This document shows, in pieces, positions 27,670 to 37,136 of a stretch of 55,066 nucleotides of DNA (position 1 is the first letter of the stretch; each line of letters starts with the position of its first letter). Source of the DNA: Candidatus Saccharimonadota bacterium (lineage in GTDB: Bacteria; Patescibacteriota; Saccharimonadia; Saccharimonadales; UBA10212); NCBI GenBank assembly GCA_016187125.1, contig JACPKF010000004.1:23868-78933 (forward strand). The letters run 5' to 3'. Position numbers and translations under genes: made by a program. The notes under the pieces were generated by a model, which had not been told where the DNA came from, did no database searches, and was given only the letters and a program-made list of their open reading frames with translations.

Positions 27670-27731
27670 CGGTGTTAGTTTATCATTTTTTAGACAAATA
27701 CATGACAATGCACTTCTTTACTTGACTCCCG

Positions 27732-27771
27732 CTATTGCGTTTTTTGCCTGATCAGGCAAAAAACGCAATAG
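27732..27771. promoter_or_regulatory. Perfect 40-nt palindrome CTATTGCGTTTTTTGCCTGATCAGGCAAAAAACGCAATAG
   Basis: Between aspS and the PaaX/Cas2-like gene; partner at 28301..28340. Confidence 0.85.
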
Positions 27772-27772
27772 G

Positions 27773-28261
27773 TCACTTCGGATAATGTCTAACGGATTCG
27801 TACACCTGGACATGGTCACTGATTCCCATTTCATTAACTACTTCTACTACGCCATCACGCAGATCTTTACCGGTTACCCAGACGCTTTTTTGGACTTGTT
27901 TGAAGTTCCATTCTTTAAGAACTTGGCGGAACGTACGCCTGGTGTCAATCCGATCTTCTGGGATATCAAAAATAACCATAAGATTCACGTTACCCTTGAG
28001 TTCTGTGGCCACAAATGGCGCTATTTTGCGCCGGCCTTTTTCGGTCAGCTTAACCAAATTGTTCTTTTGCTTGATCAACCCTTGCTGCTGAGCCCGCCAA
28101 TATGCGCCTTTAAGCGCAGCTTGTTTATAGCGGGAGGCTTTTTCAAGCTCCCGAAAAAACAGGCTTGGTTTGTAGGCCAGTAATAAATTAGGCTTGGAAT
28201 AAGGTATTAATCCAACAAGTACATAAACTAGTGGTGAACGTTCTCTTAGCGGTTTCTTCAT
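27773..28261 (-). CDS. PaaX-like/Cas2-like-fold regulator with N-terminal winged-helix-like region
   Basis: ALKGAYWRAQQQGLIKQKNNLVKLTEKGRRKI (wHTH-like) then NLMVIFDIPEDRIDTRRTFRQVLKEWNFKQVQKSVWV (Cas2/PaaX-C-like). Confidence 0.65.
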   Translation of the reverse strand: MKKPLRERSPLVYVLVGLIPYSKPNLLLAYKPSLFFRELEKASRYKQAALKGAYWRAQQQGLIKQKNNLVKLTEKGRRKIAPFVATELKGNVNLMVIFDIPEDRIDTRRTFRQVLKEWNFKQVQKSVWVTGKDLRDGVVEVVNEMGISDHVQVYESVRHYPK

Positions 28262-28300
28262 GAGCTTTGCCTTCTAGCCCACCACTATCTCGATAATCAA

Positions 28301-28340
28301 TTATTGCATATGCTGCCTGATCAGGCAAAAAACGCAATAG
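28301..28340. promoter_or_regulatory. Second copy of the 40-nt palindrome, one arm diverged
   Basis: TTATTGCATATGCTGCCTGATCAGGCAAAAAACGCAATAG; 26 nt identical to the copy at 27732. Confidence 0.8.
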
Positions 28341-28372
28341 ATTGTTCCTGATCTGTCATTGATGATTCTTCG

Positions 28373-29392
28373 TTACTTGGCTTTGATGTATTCGCTACGA
28401 CTCTGTGAGTCGTGGCCAGCGACAGCCTTTAGATCGTGGTAGTTATCGAAGTCATCGGTAATTTTTTGGCCCAAAATTTGCTCGAGCACGTTCTCTAAAG
28501 TTAAAACTCCCACAACTTCCTCGAAGTTGTTGACCACCACTAGCAAGTGCTGCTGGGATTTTAAGAAGGCATCGAGGGCTTGATGCAAAGTGTGTGATTC
28601 GCCGATAAAATGGACGCCGCCAATCATTATGTCGCGGACTGTGCCAGATTTTTCCAGGTTTTTTAACAAGTCTTTAATATAAAGAGCGCCAACAACTTCC
28701 AGATCTTGTAGCTTAGCAGCATCTTTTACCACTGGAAAATGAACGTGGCCGGTTTTATGCAGCTCGTCCATTAGCGTCGGCCCGATGGATTCGTCGGCTG
28801 CCAGCCATCTGACTTCTTTGGCCGGAGTCATGACCCGGCCGACTTTTTTATCGGCGAAACCTAGAGCGCCCTTGGCGATTTTGAGTTCACTAGCAGTGAT
28901 TCGGTTGTCTAGCTGAGAGGTCTGCCGCTCCAGTAGCTCTAGCAAGTCTTCTTTTTCATAAATCCTGCTATGGATTTTAGGCTGGTCAAAAAGCTTAGCT
29001 ACCCGAACTAATGCCGGCTGCAGAAAATCTACGACAGGCAAAATTATTGATGCAATAGCGCCGGAAGCTTGCCATAGCCAACTGCCCGGCCGAATTGTAA
29101 ACTTATCGTCTAAGAGCAGCCAGCTGGTAACTAATATAAAGACCGCTACCAGCCAACCCGAGATACTAGCCGCCAGTAGCAGTAAGACTGCGGCTGAAGT
29201 CGTACCGAGCACCAAGATAATGATTTTAAGTGAAGTTTGAAAGGCCAGCAATTTATAAAGAGCTTGAGTGTGTCTATTGCCACTTCTCGCCCGCCGGCGA
29301 AGTTCAGCCAGCGGTATGGTCTTAGAAACTTTAAAAAGCAAAATACACTTCGCTAGCACTACTGCCAAAAGTAATATGCCTATGGTTTTCAT
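28373..29392 (-). CDS. CNNM/CorC-type transporter-like protein with CBS domains
   Basis: VGRVMTPAKEVRWLAADESIGPTLMDELHKTGHVHFPVVKD, EEVVGVLTLENVLEQILGQKITDDFD. Confidence 0.82.
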   Translation of the reverse strand: MKTIGILLLAVVLAKCILLFKVSKTIPLAELRRRARSGNRHTQALYKLLAFQTSLKIIILVLGTTSAAVLLLLAASISGWLVAVFILVTSWLLLDDKFTIRPGSWLWQASGAIASIILPVVDFLQPALVRVAKLFDQPKIHSRIYEKEDLLELLERQTSQLDNRITASELKIAKGALGFADKKVGRVMTPAKEVRWLAADESIGPTLMDELHKTGHVHFPVVKDAAKLQDLEVVGALYIKDLLKNLEKSGTVRDIMIGGVHFIGESHTLHQALDAFLKSQQHLLVVVNNFEEVVGVLTLENVLEQILGQKITDDFDNYHDLKAVAGHDSQSRSEYIKAK

Positions 29393-29396
29393 CCCG

Positions 29397-29504
29397 TTAG
29401 AACCTCACCCTTGGCTTATAAAATTTGCTTGTCATGGGCAATTTGAAGCAGCTCCAACGCAAAGTTAGTGTGAAAGTTGCAGGCTGAAGTCTAACGGGAT
29501 TCAT
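29397..29504 (-). CDS. Leader ORF MNPVRLQPATFTLTLRWSCFKLPMTSKFYKPRVRF*, 4 nt before the CNNM-like ATG
   Basis: Hand translation; homologous to 14929..15036. Confidence 0.7.
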   Translation of the reverse strand: MNPVRLQPATFTLTLRWSCFKLPMTSKFYKPRVRF

Positions 29505-29672
29505 CGGCTCTTTAATCTTAACAGAGTAAAGTGCTAAAAAGCGGGGTATGAGATAATAAGTATCTACTCACCAGACTGAGTGATCAGTGGCAGCATAACC
29601 TCAAAGAATGAAGGGATAAGTAGATTGCATAATAATCAAATATTATGTTATAATAACTAAAAGTAGGTAGCT

Positions 29673-30356
29673 ATGGATAAACGCTTTCTAACAATTCTAG
29701 CCGCAATAGTCGTCATTTTTGGCAGCATATTTATCTTTAGCCAGCGCTCCAGTAACAGCTCTGGTGGCAGCACGCTAGGCAGCCAGACCCAGTTGACCAA
29801 CCATGTTAGGGGTCAAGGCCAAAAAGGGGTTACATTAGTTGAATATGGCGATTTTCAGTGTAGTGCATGTTTTAGTTTCGAACCGGTTATTAAGGAAGTT
29901 GTCGAAAAATATTCTAACGATATATATTTCCAATTCCGCAATCTACCTTTGGTTCAACTACATCCCAACGCCTTCGCAGCAGCCCGCGCCGCTGAAGCCG
30001 CTAGCCTTCAAAACAAATATTGGGAAATGCATGATATACTCTATGATTCCTCCAATTGGCAAACTTGGACGAATTCCGTTAACGCGCGCATCCTTTTTGA
30101 TTCATACGCTCAAAAGCTCGGCTTGAATATGGAACAGTTCAAGCAAGATTACGGAAGCAGTAAAGTCAATGATGCTATTAATGCTGACCTTGCCGAGTTT
30201 AAAAAAACCAGGCAGCCAATGTCCACGCCAACTTTTTTCTTAAATGGCACATATCTAGATACCTCTAAGCTAACAGATCAAAACAATCGGCCATCGTTTG
30301 AAAAGTTCAAAGTCGTGCTCGACGCCGAAATTGCCAAAGAACCATCCCGGCAGTAA
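29673..30356 (+). CDS. DsbA-family thioredoxin-fold protein, membrane anchored
   Basis: TLVEYGDFQCSACFSFEPVIKEVV (CSAC), PTFFLNGTYLD; TATAAT -10 upstream. Confidence 0.85.
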   Translation: MDKRFLTILAAIVVIFGSIFIFSQRSSNSSGGSTLGSQTQLTNHVRGQGQKGVTLVEYGDFQCSACFSFEPVIKEVVEKYSNDIYFQFRNLPLVQLHPNAFAAARAAEAASLQNKYWEMHDILYDSSNWQTWTNSVNARILFDSYAQKLGLNMEQFKQDYGSSKVNDAINADLAEFKKTRQPMSTPTFFLNGTYLDTSKLTDQNNRPSFEKFKVVLDAEIAKEPSRQ

Positions 30357-30629
30357 GCCTTTGATAGCATTATGTTCTGTAGTCTATAGCTAGTAGACTA
30401 AAAAATCGTGCCAGTTCTGACGGGCAACACTGACTCTAATTTTGCGTTGTCTTGAAGACCTAAATACCACCTTAATAGGCATTGTTTGTTTTCCTCCCCG
30501 TTTTTATTTGTAACCTTGGTCCTCCCAAAGCAACAACTGACCACAAGCTTATAAAAATTAGGGTGGCAGGTCAAGCCAAAAAAGTTTACGATAAGCGTTA
30601 GGATAAAGAGAATTCAGATTTCTAACGGA

Positions 30630-32000
30630 ATGAGCCAAAAGCCGCTAATGAAAAAGATTACCGAAACACCAGCTACCGCTTTGAGTAGTTCTATTAAAAA
30701 AACCGAACAAGTGGTGCGTGAACTGCCCTCGTCCAAACCAATTAAAAAAACCAAAGAATACTGGAATGTGTTGGGCCCAGGTCTGACTACCGGCGCCAGT
30801 GATGATGACCCCTCTGGTATCGCCACCTACTCGCAAACCGGCGCTCAATATGGATTTCAACTGCTTTGGCTGTCAGTTGTTACTTTTCCGTTGATGGCAG
30901 TTGTCCAGGAAATGTGCGCCCGCATTGGCCTGGTAACCGGACGCGGGCTGGCCGGTAATATTCGGCAGCATTTTTCTAGAAAAGTTCTATATATTTGTAC
31001 CTTACTCCTGTTCGGGGCTAACGCTTTTAACATCGGAGCCGATCTTGGAGCCATGGCCAAGGCTGTCCAATTACTCAGACCAAGCTTCAACTATAGTCTT
31101 TTGGTTATAGCGTTTGTGATTGTGATGCTGCTTATGCAAATATTTATGCCCTATGCCCGCTATGCCAAATATCTAAAGTGGTTGGCTATGGTGCTGCTGG
31201 CTTATGTGGCCTCGGCGCTGCTGGCCAATCTTAATTGGGGCGACGTGCTGCGGCACACCATCTCGCCATCAATCCACTTCACCAAAGATCAGTTACTACT
31301 GATCTGCGCCATTTTAGGCACCACAATTTCTCCATATTTGTTTTTTTGGCAAACATCTCAAGAAGTCGAAAATCAGATTCTTGAAGGCAAAACCACGGTG
31401 GCTTCGCGCCAAGGCAGCGATAAGACGGCCGTACACAGTATGCGGGTGGATGTCTGGAGCGGTATGCTGCTTTCTAATATTGTGATGTTCTTTATAATCG
31501 CCGCCAGCGGCGCTTTATTGTTCACTCAGGGAATAACTAATATTGATAGCGCCGCGGCAGCGGCTGAAGCCTTGCGGCCGGTAGCCGGTAATGCTACTTA
31601 TTTCCTGTTCGCTGTCGGCATTATCGGCACTGGACTGCTGGCTATTCCGGTCTTGGCCGGCAGTAGTAGTTACGCAGTAAGCGAGAGTTTTAAATGGCGC
31701 GAAGGTTTGTACCGCAAGTTTCGCCAAGCTCATGCCTTTTATGGCGTACTAGTTGTTTCGATGCTGATTGGTCTAGGAATAAACTTTATAGGCATTGATC
31801 CGATCAAAGCCCTAATTTACTCGGCCATAGCCAACGGCATAGTCGCGCCGGTGGTTCTAGCTTTGATTGTTGTTATTAGCAGCAATCAGCGGATCATGGG
31901 CGACTGGGTTAACAGACGTCTTACCACCTTCATGGGCTGGGCGATAACCGGGCTTATGGCAGTTGCCGGGCTAGCTGCCATTTTCGCAGTTTTTATATAG
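30630..32000 (+). CDS. NRAMP-family divalent metal transporter
   Basis: LGPGLTTGASDDDPSGIATYSQTGAQYG and about 11 TM segments. Confidence 0.88.
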   Translation: MSQKPLMKKITETPATALSSSIKKTEQVVRELPSSKPIKKTKEYWNVLGPGLTTGASDDDPSGIATYSQTGAQYGFQLLWLSVVTFPLMAVVQEMCARIGLVTGRGLAGNIRQHFSRKVLYICTLLLFGANAFNIGADLGAMAKAVQLLRPSFNYSLLVIAFVIVMLLMQIFMPYARYAKYLKWLAMVLLAYVASALLANLNWGDVLRHTISPSIHFTKDQLLLICAILGTTISPYLFFWQTSQEVENQILEGKTTVASRQGSDKTAVHSMRVDVWSGMLLSNIVMFFIIAASGALLFTQGITNIDSAAAAAEALRPVAGNATYFLFAVGIIGTGLLAIPVLAGSSSYAVSESFKWREGLYRKFRQAHAFYGVLVVSMLIGLGINFIGIDPIKALIYSAIANGIVAPVVLALIVVISSNQRIMGDWVNRRLTTFMGWAITGLMAVAGLAAIFAVFI

Positions 32001-32018
32001 AACGCCGGCTACGGTTTA

Positions 32019-32147
32019 CCCACGCACCAGAAAGCCTCGAACTTTAGTTCGGGGCTGAATGCCAGTTCTGGCTTTTAAGTGCGGGGTTCCACGCTCCGAA
32101 AGCCGTAAGCCTGAAGCCACGGACTTTAGTCCGTGGAGCGCTTCACA
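32019..32147 (+). ncRNA. HEARO/omega-RNA-like structured element, copy A
   Basis: CCACGCAC..CAGAAAGCC..(CGAACTTTAGTTCG)..TTCTGGCTTTTAAGTGCGGGGTTCC..GTAAGCCTGAAGCC-ACGGACTTTAGTCCGT-GG; same architecture as copy B. Confidence 0.45.
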
Positions 32148-34621
32148 AATTTATGTACTTCAGCCGTTAAATAAACAGACACGCCAGTAATTGCCAGTCC
32201 CGACAGTAAATGCCCGAGCTCAACTGACTGGACGCCAAAGATATTTTTAAGCGGGCTAAACATGGCCAGTGCCTGCGCAGTGGCGGCCAGCGCCAACCCA
32301 ACCAGCAATTTGTAGTTTGGATAAAACAGGCGCCTTATCAACGATTGTCTTTCGCTTCTGGCGTTGAAAGCGTTTACCCATTGGGCGAAAACCAGCATGG
32401 CGAAGGCTATCGTCTGAGCATATTCACTCGAGTAGCCGGCCTGGATCAAGAAAGCAAAAACTCCTAAAATACTAGCTGACATGGCAATACCTACCAGCAC
32501 GATACGGGTCAGTATCAGCCGGTCCAATATTGGCGCTCTAGGGTGGCGCGGTGGCCGATTCATATGGTCAGCCTCGGGCGGTTCCAGGCCAAGTGGGATA
32601 ACTAAAGCCGTATCGGTGACTAAATTAATCCATAGGATCATGATAGCCGTCACTGGTAGGGGCAAGCCTGCCGCTAGGGCGCCGATAATAGTTAATACTT
32701 CTCCTAATGTGGTAGCCAAAAGGTAAAACAGCATCTTGCGGATATTGTCGTAGATGATGCGGCCTTCGCTGATGGCTCTGACGATTGAGGCGAAATTGTT
32801 ATCGAGCAAGATGATATCCCCGGCGTCTTTGGCGATATCACTGCCGCCGGCCATGGCGATACCAACATTGGCATTAACTAGTGCCGGTACGTCATTAACG
32901 CCGTCGCCGGTCATAGCGGTTATCTCGGACCGTTTCAAAGCGCTTAAGATATTAAACTTTTGATTTGGTAATATCCGGGCAAAGACGGTCTTTTGTTTGA
33001 CGTAAGGCACAAGTTCTTCTTCAGTCGCTGGTAGTTCACTGCCTTGCACAACCTGTTCTTTGTGCGGGCTAATATTAAGCAGCCGGCCTATATGAAAAGC
33101 CGTGTCAAAGTGGTCGCCGGTTATCATTTTGACTGATACGCCAGCAGCTTGAGCCGCCGCGATGGCCGGTTGCGACTCCGGTCTGAGTTCATCAGCAAAG
33201 GCTAACAGGCCCTGCAATTTCCAGGGCAGACTCTGCAGATTGTCTAGATTTTCCGGGGTAGAATCTACCTCAGCGCTAGCCAAAGCAATTACCCGGAAGC
33301 CTTTGGCTACCAGACTTCTGAGTTGATTCTCGGCACCGTCGGTGTCGGTACCACTAAGCCGGCAGAGATTCAGCAGATGCTCGGGCGCGCCTTTTAGATA
33401 CATGGTCTTTTTGCCACCATTGTTCCAAAGCGCGCCACTGGCTCTTTGTTGTTGGTTGAAAGGATATTTTTTTATTAAGGAAGTTGGGGCCGAAAAATCC
33501 TTCTGGGCAAATCTTTTTATAGCTTTATCAAATGGTTCCAGAACATTTTCATCACCCAGCGCGTGGTAGCTTACTTGGCTCAGGTTAATATCTTGACTTG
33601 GAGTCCAGGCGGCGGCAATCTCTAGTCGGTTTTTGGTCAGTGTGCCGGTTTTATCAACAGCCACCACGGTTATTAAACCAAGGTTCTCAATGGCATCGGT
33701 TGAACGAACTAGGGCGTTGTATTTAGCCATCCGGCGCATACCCAGCACCAAAACAATAGTCATGGCAATCGGTAAATCTTCAGGAATAGCCGAGACGCTA
33801 AAAGATAGCACAAAGCGCAGAGCTTCGTTAAGCTCAATACCCCGGGCTAAGCTAAGCCCGAACACGGCCACAGCCAGTATGGCCAGCACCTTGATCAACT
33901 TGCTGACTATGGCGTCAATCTTCTGCTGCACAGGGCTTTTAGGCTCAGGTCTGATAGCTAGTTTGGCTATGGCCCCAAACTCGGTATGGGAACCGGTGGT
34001 AGTAACCATCGCCCGGCCTGCTCCGGACAGGACATAGGTGCCGCTAAAGACCATATTGTCCCGCTCATACAGCTGCTTCGGCGCGGATAAGATACTAACG
34101 GCCTTTTTTACTGGCAGCGACTCACCGGTCAGGGCTGCCTCGTCCATAAAAAGATTGTCCTGATGTATCAGTCGGGCATCGGCCGGGATTTTTTGACCCT
34201 CGCCTAGGATAATCACATCGCCAGGCACCAGCAGCCGCGAAGATATATTTACAATCTGACCATCTCGCAGTACTTGAACAATTTGCTCGGAATGCTTCTT
34301 CAAGCTTTTAATAACACGGTTGGTAGCCTGTTGCTGGCTGTAATAAATTGCCATATTAATGGCTATAATTACCGCTATGATAGTCCCGTCAAGCTGCTTG
34401 CCGCTGATAAAACTTATGGCCGCTGCGGCGAGTAAGAGCATAATGAAGATACTTTTAAAGGGCTCCAGCAGTTTCTTCCAAAAAGCCAGCTTTTTTTGGG
34501 GCAGTTCGTTATAGCCATACTGGCTAAGACGGTGGCTAGCTTGTTCGCTACTTAGGCCGGCTTCGCTTGAACCGAGGCTGTGAAAAAGTTCAGCTAAATT
34601 TAAGGTGTGCCATAGCTGCAT
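32126..34621 (-). CDS. P-type cation-transporting ATPase (Ca2+/Na+-type)
   Basis: VVAVDKTGTLTKNR, MITGDHFDTA, AMTGDGVNDVPAL. Confidence 0.95.
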   Translation of the reverse strand: MQLWHTLNLAELFHSLGSSEAGLSSEQASHRLSQYGYNELPQKKLAFWKKLLEPFKSIFIMLLLAAAAISFISGKQLDGTIIAVIIAINMAIYYSQQQATNRVIKSLKKHSEQIVQVLRDGQIVNISSRLLVPGDVIILGEGQKIPADARLIHQDNLFMDEAALTGESLPVKKAVSILSAPKQLYERDNMVFSGTYVLSGAGRAMVTTTGSHTEFGAIAKLAIRPEPKSPVQQKIDAIVSKLIKVLAILAVAVFGLSLARGIELNEALRFVLSFSVSAIPEDLPIAMTIVLVLGMRRMAKYNALVRSTDAIENLGLITVVAVDKTGTLTKNRLEIAAAWTPSQDINLSQVSYHALGDENVLEPFDKAIKRFAQKDFSAPTSLIKKYPFNQQQRASGALWNNGGKKTMYLKGAPEHLLNLCRLSGTDTDGAENQLRSLVAKGFRVIALASAEVDSTPENLDNLQSLPWKLQGLLAFADELRPESQPAIAAAQAAGVSVKMITGDHFDTAFHIGRLLNISPHKEQVVQGSELPATEEELVPYVKQKTVFARILPNQKFNILSALKRSEITAMTGDGVNDVPALVNANVGIAMAGGSDIAKDAGDIILLDNNFASIVRAISEGRIIYDNIRKMLFYLLATTLGEVLTIIGALAAGLPLPVTAIMILWINLVTDTALVIPLGLEPPEADHMNRPPRHPRAPILDRLILTRIVLVGIAMSASILGVFAFLIQAGYSSEYAQTIAFAMLVFAQWVNAFNARSERQSLIRRLFYPNYKLLVGLALAATAQALAMFSPLKNIFGVQSVELGHLLSGLAITGVSVYLTAEVHKFVKRSTD

Positions 34622-34622
34622 G

Positions 34623-35186
34623 TCAGACCAGCCTTGCGAAACTAACTACAAGAAAAATCCCAGTGGCATTTAAGACAAGCGATAGTAAAAAGAACTGCCA
34701 GCGCCTGATTTTTGACAATCCCAGTATGCCAACACCTACTTCATCCGGAAATGGCGAAGCAATGATAAAAGCTCCAAAAACCGGCAACATCCAGGCAAAG
34801 TATGGGCTTCGATACAGAATCCGGATATACGGCCTGCCATGTTTCATAAATGACGGCCGTAGCTCAACAAATATTTTGTCCTTAAGATATTTAAAAATGA
34901 TGTAGTCGCCTACCATGGCCCCAAGGCCGGCTAAGATGGCAATTTCTAAAGGATGCAAGCTGTCTGCCAGATGGTATAAGATTACGGCCGCGGGAGCGAC
35001 AGTAAACGTTGATACGAAAAAGGTACCAGCTATGAAAGCGCCGACATAGCCGAGAGTTCCAACTTGCCTGATAAGGTTATCGACCTGCGGTGTTTTGACT
35101 AGGAAAAAAAAGACAACTAAGCTGAGAACTAGGAGTGTTGTGTTTTTATAGTGCCACCGCTTCCATTTAAAATGGTTAAGCTTCAT
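34623..35186 (-). CDS. Small multi-pass membrane protein, possibly VTT/DedA-like
   Basis: Several TM segments; GAMVGDYIIFKYLKDK. Confidence 0.5.
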   Translation of the reverse strand: MKLNHFKWKRWHYKNTTLLVLSLVVFFFLVKTPQVDNLIRQVGTLGYVGAFIAGTFFVSTFTVAPAAVILYHLADSLHPLEIAILAGLGAMVGDYIIFKYLKDKIFVELRPSFMKHGRPYIRILYRSPYFAWMLPVFGAFIIASPFPDEVGVGILGLSKIRRWQFFLLSLVLNATGIFLVVSFARLV

Positions 35187-35263
35187 TTCTCGATTATCTC
35201 ATAGTCCGATTACCAGAAGTTAACCCCTGTTCTCCATAATGCTAATGCTGTAATCTATATGGA

Positions 35264-37024
35264 GTGGAGAATACATTTTCAGGTCTGAGTTTAATCATCG
35301 TCATCGGCGCGGTAGTGGCACTAATTATGCGTGTTATTGGTCAGCCCCTAATCATCGGCCACATTCTGACTGGTATTATTGTCGGGCCGGCCATTCTGCA
35401 TGTGGCTAAATCGCCCGATACTCTAACCATCTTTTCTGATCTCGGCATAGCACTGCTACTCTTTATCATCGGACTTGGCTTAAACCCGAGAGTTGTTAAA
35501 GAGGTAGGTAAAACTGCCGCCTTAGTCGGCACCATCCAAGTCGGGGTTACTATGTTATTTGGCTGGCTAGCCGGCCAAGCCTTTGGGCTAGGTACTAACG
35601 AAAGTCTATTCTTGGGTGCTAGTCTGGCCTTTTCTAGTACCATAATTGTCTTAAAGCTTTTGAGCGATAAAAAGGAACAGGGCCGATTGTACGGCAAAAT
35701 TGCCATTGGCGTGTTGCTGGTGCAGGACATTATCGCTATTGCTCTGGTGGTTATAACTTCGGCTAGTGAGCAACATTCTTTGATGTTGGGCTCCTTGCTG
35801 TCTCTGAGCCTTAAAGCGACAGTTGTCGGCTGGATGATATATATTATCAGTTACAAGGTTTTACCTCACTTTGGCAGAGTGATTGCTGGCAGCCAGGAAT
35901 TTCTATTTTTGTTTGCCATAGCTTGGGGACTCGGCAGTGCGACCTTATTTTCTAAAATCGGCCTATCTAGTCAGATTGGCGCTCTGGTGGCCGGGATTTG
36001 CCTAGCGCCTCTACCCTACGCTCAAGAAATTGCGGCTCGCCTTAGACCCTTGCGCGACTTTTTCCTAATAGTCTTTTTTATATCCCTTGGTTCCAACTTA
36101 GGCTTTGCCAGCATAAGCTCTATGCTTAGCTTAATCATAGTAGCGGTTATCATTGCCGTCATACTAAAACCCCTAGTGGCTATGGCGGTTATGGGTTTCT
36201 TGGGTTACACCAAACGGACTAGCTTTAAAGTTAGTGTGGCCCTGGCTCAAGTTAGCGAGTTTTCTATAGTCTTGATAATACTTGGGCACAGCAAGGGTTT
36301 AATTGACGCAAATGTCGTCTCTACCATAATTTTTATAACACTTCTAACAATTGCCGCCTCGACCTACATGATTACCTTTAGTGACAAGTTGTTTAGTGTT
36401 TTTGAACGCCACCTGAACATGTTTGAGAGACGCAAGGCCCATGGCGAGGTAATGCCTGAAGGCCGTCATGAATTAGTCTTGTTCGGTTACCAGCGCGGCG
36501 GCCATGAATTTGTAAATTTGTTCCGCCAGCTCAAGAAAAAATACGTAGTCATTGACTATGACCCAGAGGTTATAGATACTCTTGAGCACAATAAAATTAA
36601 TTACCTGTACGGTGACGCTACAGATACAGAGCTGCTGGAAGAAGCTGGTTTAGAACATGCCCGCTTAGTTGTTTCTACTATTCCGGACTTTGAAGTTAAT
36701 CTATCAATTTTAGAATTTCTGGAACATAAAAACCCTCGAGCAGTAGCTATTATGCATACCGATCACCCTGATGAGGCCGCTAAGCTTTACGAAGCCGGTG
36801 CCAGTTATGTAATTCTGCCCCACTACATTGGCAGCGAAAAAGTAAGCAGTTTTATTAGCAAATCAGGCCTGACTAAACACGCTTTCAAGCGGCAGCGAAC
36901 TAAACATTTGGAATACTTAGAAAAACATTATGGCGCCTTAGAAAAACCGTTGAATGAGGGAAAGAAAAAGCTAGGCCAAACGATTGTCAAAAACATGGCA
37001 GCTCTGACAAAAGCCAAGATCTAG
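35264..37024 (+). CDS. CPA2-type cation/proton antiporter with C-terminal TrkA-N domain (Kef/YbaL-like)
   Basis: About 12 TM segments; ELVLFGYQRGGHEFVNLFRQLKKKYVVIDYDPEVIDTL...YLYGDATDTELLEEAGL. Confidence 0.88.
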   Translation: MENTFSGLSLIIVIGAVVALIMRVIGQPLIIGHILTGIIVGPAILHVAKSPDTLTIFSDLGIALLLFIIGLGLNPRVVKEVGKTAALVGTIQVGVTMLFGWLAGQAFGLGTNESLFLGASLAFSSTIIVLKLLSDKKEQGRLYGKIAIGVLLVQDIIAIALVVITSASEQHSLMLGSLLSLSLKATVVGWMIYIISYKVLPHFGRVIAGSQEFLFLFAIAWGLGSATLFSKIGLSSQIGALVAGICLAPLPYAQEIAARLRPLRDFFLIVFFISLGSNLGFASISSMLSLIIVAVIIAVILKPLVAMAVMGFLGYTKRTSFKVSVALAQVSEFSIVLIILGHSKGLIDANVVSTIIFITLLTIAASTYMITFSDKLFSVFERHLNMFERRKAHGEVMPEGRHELVLFGYQRGGHEFVNLFRQLKKKYVVIDYDPEVIDTLEHNKINYLYGDATDTELLEEAGLEHARLVVSTIPDFEVNLSILEFLEHKNPRAVAIMHTDHPDEAAKLYEAGASYVILPHYIGSEKVSSFISKSGLTKHAFKRQRTKHLEYLEKHYGALEKPLNEGKKKLGQTIVKNMAALTKAKI

Positions 37025-37046
37025 ACTTTGCCAAGTTAATGTTTCT

Positions 37047-37088
37047 GTTACAAAATTTACGCGACCTGGGTAAATTTTGTAACAGTTA
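37047..37088. terminator. Hairpin CTGTTACAAAATTTAC...GTAAATTTTGTAACAG
   Basis: 16-bp stem between convergent genes. Confidence 0.7.
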
Positions 37089-37136
37089 ATCGGCAATTAA
37101 TTTCACCTCAAGCTTTATCAAGAAACCCAAGGGCTA

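Noticed and set aside
27773-28261. Cas2 call implying a CRISPR locus
   Set aside because: No cas1, other cas genes or direct-repeat array nearby; the wHTH-like N-terminus points to a PaaX-like regulator sharing the Cas2-like fold.
29397-29504. Interpreting the leader as an M-box or other known Mg2+/Mn2+ riboswitch because it precedes a CNNM-like gene
   Set aside because: I do not see M-box or yybP-ykoY conserved cores, and the same leader precedes murJ.
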